From Cubamyces lactineus (taxonomy: Eukaryota; Basidiomycota; Agaricomycetes; Polyporales; Polyporaceae), in NCBI GenBank assembly GCA_022376465.1, contig JACDTU010000015.1:62001-126000 (forward strand): a stretch of 64,000 bases of DNA. Direction: 5' to 3'. This document shows, in pieces, positions 31,606-45,710 of this stretch. The position numbers were made by a program, and so were the translations under genes. The notes beneath the pieces were generated by a model. It did no database searches and was not told where the DNA came from. It saw nothing but the letters and a program-made list of their open reading frames with translations. The stretch's first letter is position 1; every line of letters starts with the position of its first letter.

Positions 31606-34137
31606 CTAGTCTTCTCGGGGCGCTAGGGACACGCGCAGCGGGAGCTGCGCGCCCCTCTCGACTTCTCCCTGGAGCGTTGGGACCATGACGATCGCCTGCG
31701 TCTTGCAGACGCGCGCGACGTCCGGGGTGAGCTCGAACTCGAAGTTGGATACCAGCTCGGTCAGGAACGCCTGCAGCTCGTAGATCCTGCCGTCACGTAT
31801 CAGGGCGCGTCAGCACATTTCAGAGATGATACGCAGGGATGGTGAGCGCTACTGCGTCGGCCGGGCCCCATGCTTCGCAACCCGAGCTTAGCTTTGATGC
31901 CGGGGGAAGAGAGACGGTGCGCGGAGGGGGAAACGGGAATCAGGAAAGTTTGCACTTACGCGAAGCGCCAGCCGATGCATGCCCGGACACCTCCCGCGAA
32001 GGTCAGCCTGCGATCAAAAGAGAATACGCGCGGGGCGCGTGCGGCCCAGTCAGCATAACCTGTACATGTCGTACGCATCGAGATCTGTGCCCCCGCGGCG
32101 ATTGCAAGGGGGCACGGATACATATGTGTGATGTGGGAACACGCACAGGTTCGAATACACGCCCACCGCGGTGTTGCGTTTTGTCTTGGACGAGCCGAGC
32201 CAGCGGTCCGGGTTGAACAGATGCGCATCCTCGCCCCACACGTCTTTGTTCCTGCAGATCGCAAGTCGGGATGGATGAGTGCAGCCGTTCCCGTCGCAGG
32301 TGACCCACACTCACCGGTTGTATGCGCACACCGATAGAATCAGCCTCAAGCCCGCGCGGATGGGCACCTCTGAGATCGTCTTCCCCGAAAGTGTTCGCAT
32401 CGGTTCCGACAGCGGCAGCACATCGTCGTGCAGGGACTGGCGATACGTGTGCGGTACAGCGGGGTAGAACCGGAGGATTTCCTTGAGCACGGCTTGCAGG
32501 TAGGGCATCGACTCGAAGTCTGCGACGGTGAAGTCTGCGTCACCGCGCTCGCGGATCGTGCGCTCCATCGCGTGCACTTCTGCGCGAAGGCGGCTCTGGA
32601 TTTGTGGCTGTTTGGCGAGCTCCATGAGTGCCCAGCTGAGGGTATTGGAGGTCGTTTCTTGCCCAGCGAGGAGAATCGTCCTGCGTTGGAGGCACCCGTG
32701 ATCAATCAAGTCACTCTCGGAGGGAACTCGCCAACTACTGACCGCATTTGCGAAACGATCTCCGGATGGCTGAGCCTCGTCGCCTCGTTCTCTGCAGCGT
32801 TTGCCTTGACTGTGCGAATCATCGTCAAAAATTCACACTGACAACCCTATATGTAGACTCACCAAGAATGCTCATGATGTCCCGGTTGCCCTTACCCATG
32901 AGCAGAGCCTCAGTCTTGTTGTCGAGGAGCTCATTCGCGACCTTATGCGCCGCGGCGCGGTTGAAGCGAGCCTTGTCCAGCCCTTTACCCGGCAGGTTGT
33001 CGTACAGGAAGTTCTGAACGCACATCGGCACATAGTGCGCGATGTTCTGCATGAAAATCTTCGCATTGGAGGGTGCGGAGAAGATGCTGGCACTGTCAAA
33101 GAGGTGTCACAGGGCATTGGAGATTATCGGAGCAATGACGCAGGAGGCCTTACACTAGATTCTTGTACGCCTCGCCCAGCTCGCTAGTCTGGTTGTCCAG
33201 CACACCGAGTTTGTAGTCGAACGCAGCTAGAAGGGTCACATGAAGACGGCGATCTGAAGGGAGCCAGGCGGGGGCACACTTACCCTCACCGATTGCTTCT
33301 AGCGTCGCCGGAGCAATGTAGTCATGTACGTTAAGCTTGATAGACTGTTCAGAGTGGCCGGCTAGCAAGTCTTTCCATTTGAGGGTAACCTAGAAGCCAG
33401 GCACGCGCGGTCAATGATGCTCCTGACAGGGGCAAAATCAGCAAGGGGTGGCCGTACCTGCTCAGCATAATGACGAAATACGGGAAGGAGCGCCTTAGAT
33501 TCTGGGGTGCCGAATGCGGGCAGCATCACCTTGCGCTGCCGCTTATGTACATCACCTACTCGGGTTAAGGGGAGCTGCTTAGTACATCGACGTCCGCGGC
33601 GCGTGCAGCGGATGCTGAGCATAGCAAACGCACCGTCCGCCCATGTCAAGCCAGTGTCGCCTATGAGGCGGGACAAGACGCGCCGTTCGGGTTGCTTAGG
33701 GAAGTTATACCCCGACGTTTGATATATGTACTGAAGGGTTTTGGGATCTGATATCCACAACATGTCTTCCTGTGATGAACGTCAGGGCGAAGGCCGCAGA
33801 GCGATGCTGAGATGGCCAGGACGTACACCGAAAGGCGCCTTGACGCGCACGATGTTGCCATATTCCTCTTGCCACTTGAAGTCGGTATCACCAGCCTCCT
33901 CTTGGAAGAGTTCGGGGAGGTGTCCTGCACGGTTAGCGAGTCAACTATCTGTCACCTACGCTCGTGCTCCGAAGCAGAGCCCCGCGAGTGACATGGAAGC
34001 GACTAGGACGTACCGAGCCAGAATGACTTTGACTCAGGGCCAGGGATGTCCGATATAGACGGCCGGGTCAGCAAGCGATAAATAGAGTAAAGGAGTGCAA
34101 GTCCGCCAAGGACGGCCGTCAGTAGGAGGGGCTCCAT
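31606..34137 (-). CDS. Cytochrome P450 monooxygenase (543 aa, 12 exons)
   Basis: Exons 34137-34014, 33924-33827, 33769-33634, 33555-33458, 33389-33284, 33226-33154, 33092-32863, 32809-32743, 32680-32315, 32251-32147, 32007-31960 and 31786-31606 join in frame to 543 residues. The N-terminus MEPLLLTAVLGGLALLYSIY is a membrane anchor followed by the proline hinge DIPGP. The P450 landmarks are all present: I-helix LAGQETTS, K-helix KEILR, the FNPDRWL (PERF) segment and the heme loop FAGGVRACIGWRFA with the Cys ligand. The HKRQRKVMLPAF segment is the C-helix region. It would use NADPH-P450 reductase electrons at the ER to hydroxylate an unknown substrate. The layout resembles the CYP5144/CYP5150-like fungal groups, but assignment to a family needs an alignment. 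No neighbouring biosynthetic genes. Confidence 0.95.
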
Positions 34138-35009
34138 TGCGGGCTCCTGGGGAGTAAGTCGATGATAAGAGGGCGGGCGCAGTGAGAACCCACGGCGGGG
34201 CTTCTTATAGCTGTGAGAGCGGCAGAATCACCTCGGCCTGGATGTCAGGCCTGTCATGACGCTCTCTGGCAGGACAACGCTAATCATGGGTACGGAGGGG
34301 TGGAAACACCCGCGCAATCGAGGCCAGAGCCGCGCACGGGCGGGGTTTGCCATAAGCGAAACTAGGGCTGCGACGAACGGCACAGCAGCGAGCCATGGCC
34401 TGCTGTCTCGTGGATCCATTAGCGGCCCTGCAGGCGGGTCCGATCAAAGTCGTAATGACAGACTTGCTCACATCGGGCCTCCCTGTCCAGGGGGAGAGCT
34501 AAGCGAACCGTCGCCTAGGGTTTTCGTCTGCAGATGGGAACTTGATGAAGGAGATTCCCCGACCATTGCTTCCCCGCGTGGAGTCGCGCGAAGGAAGGAG
34601 ATGGAGGCTTTGGTGACCTTCTCGAGAGAAATTCGTGGCAGTATGCGGTGGGGGACTGGGAATTGACCGGAGTCCCAGACGCCACATGAACTGGGGTATG
34701 CCGTATTTGAACAGAACTCGCCGTCGTGGCGCGCAGCACGGCCGTAGAACTTGACAATATTCCCAAGCGGGTTACGGCATGCTACATTCGCTTATGCAAA
34801 TCTGTCGCCCTAAACACGGTTGCGAAGGTCAGTGGGTAGATAACGTGAGCGACTAGACGGGCATCATACCTCTCCGAATCTGCCACATGCGTTGACCACA
34901 GGGTGCAATCATCGTCATGATGATGATGGTAGAAGCCAAGGAATTGAATGTGCGGACTCAGGTCCGGATATTAGCGATTGACCCTGCGACAGTGCACTGG
35001 CAAAAACAG
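34138..35009. other. Intergenic, no gene recognised
   Basis: Upstream of the P450. Overlapping open stretches at 34256-34666 (+) and 34228-34471 (-) look like antisense shadows of each other with no motif. Confidence 0.45.
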
Positions 35010-35083
35010 TGGCCAACGCCGGGATCGAACCGACGACCTTGGCGTTATTAGCACCACGCTCTAACCAACTGAGCTAGTCGGCC
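35010..35083 (-). tRNA. tRNA-Ile (AAU)
   Basis: 74 bases including the discriminator A. Acceptor stem GGCCGAC pairs with GTTGGCC (one G-T), D-arm with the A box TAGCTCAGTTGG, anticodon AAT in the loop CTAATAA, and the B box GGTTCGATCC. No intron. Identical to the gene at 38195-38268. Confidence 0.96.
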
Positions 35084-35231
35084 ATGTCATAATTTTGCGT
35101 AAACAGTATACTGAGTCTAGCCACAATAGCTCAATCGCACCCCGTAGCTGAACACCGTTGGCTTGGTTCAACGTCTCTACCCCGAACCGCCACTCTCTTC
35201 TCTGATTTATCGACGAATTTGAAGGTATTAT

Positions 35232-36162
35232 ATGACTGTAATGGCCGTCGCAGGAAGACGGATTGTGTACATGAATGTGCCTGCAAATCGCCCTGCAAAG
35301 GACGAGAGCTTCGAGGTAAACCATCCCTCCCGCCTCTCATCTCCGCCACCTTCCCATCCTAACCCACCAGGAACGGCGGTACTTCGACTACCTAACATCC
35401 TACCGAGCAACCGGAAGACCACCTCCCCCTTGTCCTCCTACGCCGACAGATGCCGCACAGCGCGCCGCTCTGGGTCTTCCACCACTGTTTGAGCCATTAT
35501 CGGAGCTAGAGAGCACGGCGAACTTGAACGGCGTGCCAGGCAGCAGCAGTTCGGCCACCACCGTACCCACCCCGCCGACGCCGACTGCTCAGCCGAACTT
35601 CCTCGCGCAGGCCTTCGTTCCGTCGAAGGTGCCGGACAACACGGCAAGTATGGATGCGCTCCTCCAGTCAATCGTAGCCCAGCCAGAGTATTACAGGTTC
35701 TCCTTTGAAGTGAGTTGCGACGCGTCGTCTGCATGCACATCTTGATTGAACGACTTTTGTGCAACAGGAGCTCAGAGCAGAAGCCTATAAGGCTGGAAAG
35801 AAATATGCGGACGTACCACAACCGCCTCCAGGCCCACGACGTGAGTAAACTGCTATGATGTGCCACTCCCTCTCGACTTTCCGAGCTGACATCGCGCTAG
35901 CGACTTTGCAAATAGCTCCTGTACTTCCCGCTCCATCGATCTCACAAGGTCCACCAGACAGTTTGCAGAGCATAAACAGTATGCCTCCGTATGATCAACA
36001 TAGTTTCGAGGTACGCGCACCATCTGAACGTAGCATGCTCTCTCCGTACACCGAGATTCATCCCCACTGCAGGAGTTACGCCTCGCGTTTATGCGTGCTA
36101 GACGACCCCTCACTTCTCCTGAGATCACCGCACAAAAGACAACGTTACGGCTCGGTGTATGA
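35232..36162 (+). CDS. Protein with two SFEELR repeats, Nup98-like motif
   Basis: Five exons, 35232-35315, 35371-35709, 35768-35840, 35901-36010 and 36073-36162, join in frame to 231 residues; a second in-frame ATG lies at 35271. After ERRYFDYLTSYRATG comes a Pro/Thr/Ser-rich region. Two copies of one module are then seen, each with an intron at the same place, between Glu and Glu of SFEELR: AQPEYYRFSFEELRAEAYKA and NSMPPYDQHSFEELRLAFMR. The pattern MPxY...SFEELR resembles the peptide of Nup98/Nup116-type nucleoporins in the FG-GLEBS region, but there are no FG repeats or autoproteolytic domain. The function is therefore unknown; a nuclear-pore-associated role is speculation. Confidence 0.7.
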
Positions 36163-36477
36163 TGCACCTGCAGCACGTCTTGCATCTGGCTTGGTTTGAA
36201 TGATATACCCTGTACGCTACATCTGACGAACGTCCTCCCAAGTTGCTGTATCAATGTCGGTTACTTTCGTGATCTCGTCCATGGCGGCTCGTCTTCCTGT
36301 CAAACATTGGGGCAATATACGGCGATTCCTCGCTGCCTACTATGGCGGTAAGTCGTGCATATCGAGGATTTGTTGGTGATAGATATGGGTGTTATACACA
36401 GGGTATATGGATACAGCTCTAGTATACAACAGCGTGCTCCCGGCACGTCCGGTGGTGATAGCGACGAGCCGTGGACT

Positions 36478-37419
36478 CTACCGCGGCGCGGGGACACTCG
36501 ACAACCAGGACCACGAGCGGGCGACCTTCTCGATCCGCTCCGTCTCGTCTCCCGACACCTCGCCCTTCCACACGCTCTCCACGCTCTCCTCTTCGTCGAT
36601 ACAACGCAAGATGTCCTCCGCGGACTGCTCCGCGACGAACGCGAGGTAGCACCCGACGAGGCACATCGCGTCCGTCGGGCGGCCCTGAGGCGCGGTGACG
36701 AGGACCCGCACCGCGCTCTGCTCCGGGAGGGCCGCGACGTCCTTCGGGAGGCACTCCGTGATGAAGTCCCGCGCCGCGCGGAGCTGTGCGTCGCTCAGCG
36801 CGAGCGCCGCACGGCCGTTGGTGTTGTTGCGCGTGGCGTCGGGGAGGGCGAGGCGCAGACGCTGCGCCTTCGCCTGTGCGTCCCAATGTCTGTCCGAGGA
36901 CCCGGCGTCGTAGGCGGTGGCGTCGCTTGCGTAGCAGATCTCGACGACGTGCGAGAACCCGGCTTCGTGCGCCCGGTCGTTGTCGCCGGAGAAGGCGACC
37001 CAGAGCGCGGGGATGATCGCCTGCAAGCGGGGCTCCTCGGCCTTCGGGGGGTGGAACGCGTACTCCTCCTTCGCCGGGACGACCTTCGGTTGCTCAGGTG
37101 CCGCGGCGGGGGAGCGGGCTGGGGTGGGCTTGTCGTGGAAGTTGCACGGTTTCGGGTTGCGTCGGCGGGGAAGGTGGTTCCGGTGCGGCTGGAGATGGCC
37201 CTTGGGGGACCACGGGCCGGGCACCTTGGACGGCTTGAAGGGCGCGTCGATGTGCAGCGTGAGGCTCACCCCACAGCGCTCCCGGAGTGGGCGGCGGATG
37301 ACTGGAGCCGGAGGTGGGAAGACCTTGAGCGGGCTCGAGGGGTAGAGCGTCATGGCGTCCGACCGCGACTTGCTCGGGATGACGAGCGGGAAGAGGGCGG
37401 GTGCGACGACGGCGGTCAT
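36478..37419 (-). CDS. Dual-specificity-phosphatase-like protein without catalytic Cys
   Basis: Single exon, 313 residues from the ATG at 37417-37419; the frame is open another 118 codons upstream but that part is low-complexity Pro-rich and probably leader. Residues about 1-150 are disordered and basic; the C-terminal half has the order of a DSP fold: LQAIIPALWVAFSGDNDRAH, FSHVVEICYA, a helix LSDAQLRAARDFITECL, then VRVLVTAPQGRPTDAM in place of the VxVHCxxGxxRS loop, then CLVGCYLAFV and a final helix ending KVARSWSWLSSVP. The His-Cys pair reads Thr-Ala and the Arg is Thr, so it cannot act as a Cys phosphatase. It could bind phosphoprotein or be a scaffold. Assignment is by motif order and should be checked by structure prediction. 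Confidence 0.65.
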   Translation of the reverse strand: MTAVVAPALFPLVIPSKSRSDAMTLYPSSPLKVFPPPAPVIRRPLRERCGVSLTLHIDAPFKPSKVPGPWSPKGHLQPHRNHLPRRRNPKPCNFHDKPTPARSPAAAPEQPKVVPAKEEYAFHPPKAEEPRLQAIIPALWVAFSGDNDRAHEAGFSHVVEICYASDATAYDAGSSDRHWDAQAKAQRLRLALPDATRNNTNGRAALALSDAQLRAARDFITECLPKDVAALPEQSAVRVLVTAPQGRPTDAMCLVGCYLAFVAEQSAEDILRCIDEEESVESVWKGEVSGDETERIEKVARSWSWLSSVPAPR

Positions 37420-38194
37420 GATGGTGGCGGCGGTGATATTTCCTATGTTGTGTGGGTAGGTGGGTGGTAGTGGTTGTGGTAGTGGTGCTCGCGACTGTTC
37501 AAGTCGTGGGTATTGCAGTGGTGGTGATGAGTGTGCGACCGGCGACACGGGTGGTGGTTGCTGATAAGGCGGAGGGGTTGACTCGATGGGTAAGTCGCAG
37601 ACTTTAAGTGGTGGTGGATGAGGCGAGGCAGGGCGAAAGATATGAGGGGAGCGAGGTGCGCGCGAGGCCTCCCTTTTATGCTGCTCGACATGCGGCTTAG
37701 GAATGGCAAGAACGAAAGCTCGGAACACACGAGGCGGGTGTACTGCCGCTGGCACGAACGAGGGTGCGCGCAAAGGCGATTTTCACTGCCTTCCTTCCGC
37801 CTGCGGAAGCGCGAGAAGCACGGGCTCCCAGTATCTTGTAGCATATCCGCTGCTCTTTCCTTGCGCGGTAAAAGTGGACAAGCGTTTCTTTGGCCGTTGG
37901 GTCTATCCGAGTACCTCTTAGCCTATAATGCAATGGCGGGCGCTTCCGCTTCCGGTCGTAGTTCGCCAGATATCCGACCCGACATCCGAGCCGTGCGCCA
38001 TGTACGCAGTCCGGTTGACTATAGATGCTTGAACACCCCGACGCACATTCCGAGTGGTTGAATGGCCAGAAGGACTTGCGTACGGATGTGGGTGCCCTCG
38101 ATGGCCCGGAACCCGCTTCTTGAAGTCCCGGCGTGGAACTTGAGCAAGTGTTGAGAGCGCGGGCCGAGGAGCCCGAGGAGCAACCACTTTTAAC
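37420..38194. other. Intergenic: upstream region of the phosphatase-like gene
   Basis: The 300 bases next to the start are rich in CCACC/GGTGG runs. No gene recognised between there and the tRNA at 38195. Confidence 0.45.
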
Positions 38195-38268
38195 GGCCGA
38201 CTAGCTCAGTTGGTTAGAGCGTGGTGCTAATAACGCCAAGGTCGTCGGTTCGATCCCGGCGTTGGCCA
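38195..38268 (+). tRNA. tRNA-Ile (AAU)
   Basis: Identical over its 74 bases to the minus-strand gene at 35010-35083 and in opposite orientation, 3.1 kb away. A and B boxes, anticodon AAT and full acceptor pairing are present. Confidence 0.96.
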
Positions 38269-38456
38269 CTTCTTTTTCTGTTTTCATGCTTGCCCAATTT
38301 GTCGGTATCCGCAAGCCTCACGCTGACCTCACCTCGGGTTCGAAGTTCGAACAACACACATGGGAGATAGGCCGTGTTCGTTCCCCAATTCAGCACGTCT
38401 ATTAACAATGTCTCGATAAGAATATAAGATGTTCCCGAAAGGTACCGTCATAAACA

Positions 38457-42377
<3,921 letters not shown>

Positions 42378-42635
42378 GCCAGTTCCAGACGTGTCAAGTT
42401 GTCAATAGGCGGTCCGCAGCAGCGCGTTCCGCGTGGACCGTGCAGCTAGATGTAGTGTATAGAAATAACGACGAGGTTGAGACCCAGGTGTTCAGAGAGC
42501 CATAGAAGCAGTAGGCGTGAACTTGAAGGAGGTGATGGTGGTGAACCAGGAACACGCATATGTTGTAGCATGCCGCTGTACACATCACTTTCATCGCCAC
42601 TCGACGAGTACGCCGTGCAGAGGCTGCAAAAAGGC

Positions 42636-42716
42636 TGGCCAACGCCGGGATCGAACGGACGACATCACCTTGCGCAGTTGCAGCACACCCCGCACTGACA
42701 TCACACGCTCTAGCAG
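42636..42716 (-). pseudogene. tRNA-Ile-derived remnant with intact B box
   Basis: The minus strand ends with GTTCGATCCCGGCGTTGGCCA, the T-arm and 3' acceptor strand of the tRNA-Ile genes in this window, and has TAGAGCGTG of the D-arm 50 bases earlier. The anticodon arm is replaced by unrelated sequence and no 5' acceptor strand is present. It may be a tRNA pseudogene or a SINE head; no tail was seen. Confidence 0.6.
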
Positions 42717-43089
42717 ATGCTCTTTCGCCTTCGCCCGCGTCCAGGACGTCTTTCTGCGTGCTCATGGGCTCTGGCTGCATCGTCCTCATACCTCTTTTGG
42801 ACGCGTCCTCGATCCCGCCCCCGCTCGATTTCACGTCGGACGCGCTTTTTGGCCTGCGTTCGCGCGCAACTCGACCTCCGAGTCGACTTCTGCCTTTCTC
42901 TCTGCACTCGCCGCTCGCTGCGCTCTCCCGCTTTGTGCACTCCTCCCTCGGGCACTGTCTGCCTCGTTCTCTCTGCAGACGCGCAACGCAGCGACCATGA
43001 ATCTACGAAAACGTAAGGATCACCCGCCTGGAGAGCCTGGGCAGCATCTAAGATCGTGTGCGAACGGTGCCCAGACGGCACGAAAGCTC

Positions 43090-44010
43090 GTTACGACGCC
43101 GTGAACCGACCGCTCACTAACTGGTACTTACAATTCCTCACCAAAGCAATGGCAGGTACAAACTCTGCCTTCCGACGTCGCAGGTGTCGACGCTCCGAGA
43201 GACGAGCGGCGGGTATACAGCGTCCTCGAAAGTCGAGACACTGGTCCTGCGTGCCCACCGACGCCGAGCTGCGTGCAGCATCCGGGCTTTCAATGCGAAC
43301 GATTCAGCTCGGCCTGACGTTGGCTCACCAACTGGTAGCTACAAAACCTCGCTGAATCAATGGCGGTTACAAACCCTGCCGTCCGACGTCGCAGATCTCG
43401 TCGCTCCGGGAGCCGAGTGGTGGGTGAACAGTGTCCTCAACAGTCGAGACACACTAGTCGTGCGTGCCCGCCCACGCCGGGTTGCGTGCAGCGTCCGGAA
43501 TGCACACCCGTAGGTCAGTCTCAACGTAAACGATGCCGAACGCTCATTAACTGGTTGCAAGTTCACAAGAGCGTACAATCTACGAGAACATACGGAATCA
43601 ATGGCTGGCTACAAAGCCTGCCGCTCAGCTACCATACGGGCGACCCCACGCTCCCGCCGGGAGGGAGCGGGCGAACACCGTCCTCGAGGCGCACACAAAA
43701 CGCCAAGTAGCATCAGGAATGCTCGTTCGTTTGTCAGTCTAAACGTGAACGATGCCGAACACTGATTGACCTGTTGCCATTTCACAGGGGCCTATGATCA
43801 GCGCAGACATACGGATACACGGCTGACTACATACGTTCGGCTACCATACCGGTGACGGGCGAACGTCTCCTCGAGCGTACTGCCCGGGGCGCGCATAAGA
43901 CGCCAAGTAGCATCCGGAATGCTCACACACGCTCGTCAGTCCGGACGCCAAGAATTCCGAATATTCAACAGCTGGTTTCAAGTTCACAGCCGCGCACGAT
44001 CTACGAAACC
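43090..44010. repeat. Diverged tandem repeats, period about 210-240 bp
   Basis: A block with the core AATCAATGGC..TACAAA.CCTGCCG occurs near 43145, 43353, 43597 and, weakly, 43818; a second block (CGATGCCGAAC....TTAACTGGTTGCAAGTTCACA) occurs near 43105, 43528, 43750 and 43955. Spacing is 210-240 bp. Copies differ substantially from each other, while the whole tract is repeated unchanged at 54739-55659 in the next unit. Confidence 0.65.
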
Positions 44011-44625
44011 ACGAACGCGGTAACGCTTCCCGGTGCCCCACCCTACCGGCCCTCCATATCTCGGACACCCCTACTAGCCCCGCTAACGCCATCCCAAGGC
44101 ACGAAACTCGCGGGACTTGGCGCCTTCGATGTACTTCTCGGCACACGTCCCCTCGTACACGAACCACCGAGGCGCATCCACAACACCTACGCACCAGTGA
44201 GTTCAAAAGCATGTAAATCATAACCTGGATACTCGCCCTCCCTTCGCGACTTCGCATCCTCGCGCCGTAGCTCACTCTTACCTACCGAGCCGTCGAGACA
44301 CGCCGTGCCCACGACAACCATGTCAACGAGCACGTCGACCACGGACGCCTCTCACAGACACCATCCACGGCGATGAGCGTAGCGTCAACATCGGCGAGCA
44401 CGGCGTGGGCGTCGCACCGTACGGGCTAGGGCGACAAAAGACTAGGTGAGTGGGAGTGGAGGGATCATGCCTCAATCGTCCTCTCAGCCCGGCCTTTTTA
44501 TACTGATCGTCCCTCGTCAGGTCTGCCCACACAGGCGTCGCAGCCCATAGGAGCACGGATCCACGTCCGCTCTACGGCTCTTCCTCCCCGCCGTAGTCAT
44601 CTCCGTTGTCGGCCCTGCCTGATGC

Positions 44626-45710
44626 GGGTACGAAATTGCAAGGCGCCTCTCGATGCCCCCTCCCGATCCACGTCCGCCCGTCCGTCGGTTCGTCCCTGCT
44701 CGACTCACGTCATTGCGCGCAGCTCACTCGCAGTGCCGTTTTCAGCAATTCCCAGCTTTTGCATGCGCGACAGCACTCCCGGTTGTAATGCGAACGGGTC
44801 GCTATGGCTCGTTTGCATGGGGGCGCTGTGGGGCAAAGAGGAAGACCTCAATACCAGACCCATTCGCGAGTGCGGCTTGTTCTGCCCCGTGCCGTGGGTC
44901 TACGCCAGGCATCGGCGCGTCTGGCGTGGGTGCGCAACACCGACGTCGGCGTCGACGTCGACGCCAACGTTCGCGGGCGCGCGAGCGGCGCGTCGGTACC
45001 GCGGTTCGCGCGTAGCTCGTCTCTCGAATCGCATGACAGGCCAAAGGCAGACGGTCCCGGCTGGCAACACTGTCCCCTCAGATGAGCTGGGCGCATTCGT
45101 TCAGGATCGCCAGCTCGAATGGTACATCCACGACGTCTCCCAGGGCCCATCGTTGCCGTGCAGAAGCACGATGCGTGTGACGATGCGTGTAAGAACAGCT
45201 CGCGTCCGCGCTGGGATACTCCGCGCGCAACGTAGACTCTTTGCCGCGCATCGTCGCGTCTCGCGCGACCACCGCGAGCCTCGCGCGGCCCTTCCAACGA
45301 CATCGACCTTGCCAAGTCTCCCTTTCTTGCCCGCCTGTCCCTCCTGCGCGCACGCGCGGTGCTCGGTGCAACGTCGACAACATGTGTGAGGCCCGACCGA
45401 AATCTGCTCACACCGGCCATGGATGGATAAGCACAGGCCTCGCGAATCGATTCTCGATTCCACTCAATCTTGACGGCGCTGCGAGGTACGGTCTCTGGCA
45501 GCTCCCGTCTCCCCGTCTCGAGCATCCCACATGATGCGCGTCACGAAATTGCAAGGCACCTCTCGTCCGTCGCCAAACTATGTACATCCATCGACCTAAC
45601 GTCATCGCGCAGCTGGCTGAGAATTGCATTTCCAGCTGTTCCTGAGCGCGCGGCCGTCGCGCGACCTTCTGGCTGTCGCGCGAATGGCAACTACATCATG
45701 GAGAGCGGGA
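44626..45710. repeat. Diverged direct repeat pair, about 0.9 kb apart
   Basis: GGGTACGAAATTGCAAGGCG at 44634 and GCGTCACGAAATTGCAAGGC at 45538 begin two similar segments, each followed by CCTCTCG and, further on, by ACGTCATTGCGCGCAGCT (about 44707) or ACGTCATCGCGCAGCTGG (about 45599). A third weak match to the second motif is near 46465. Suggests an older, larger repeat within the spacer. Confidence 0.45.

Noticed and set aside
31606..34137. Secondary-metabolite gene cluster around the P450
   Set aside because: No synthase, transferase, transporter or regulator is next to it; flanks are intergenic, a membrane-protein gene and a tRNA.
36355..37470. 371-codon plus-strand open frame
   Set aside because: It is antisense to the phosphatase-like gene; the composition is Arg/Gly/Val-rich as expected from the complement of GC-rich coding sequence, and it has no motif.
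43090..44010. CRISPR-like array
   Set aside because: Repeat period is about 220 bp, copies are diverged, and the genome is eukaryotic.
44622..45389. 255-codon plus-strand open frame in the array spacer, with overlapping 225- and 120-codon frames
   Set aside because: Several frames on both strands are open at once and none has a domain, promoter or codon pattern; explained by high GC.
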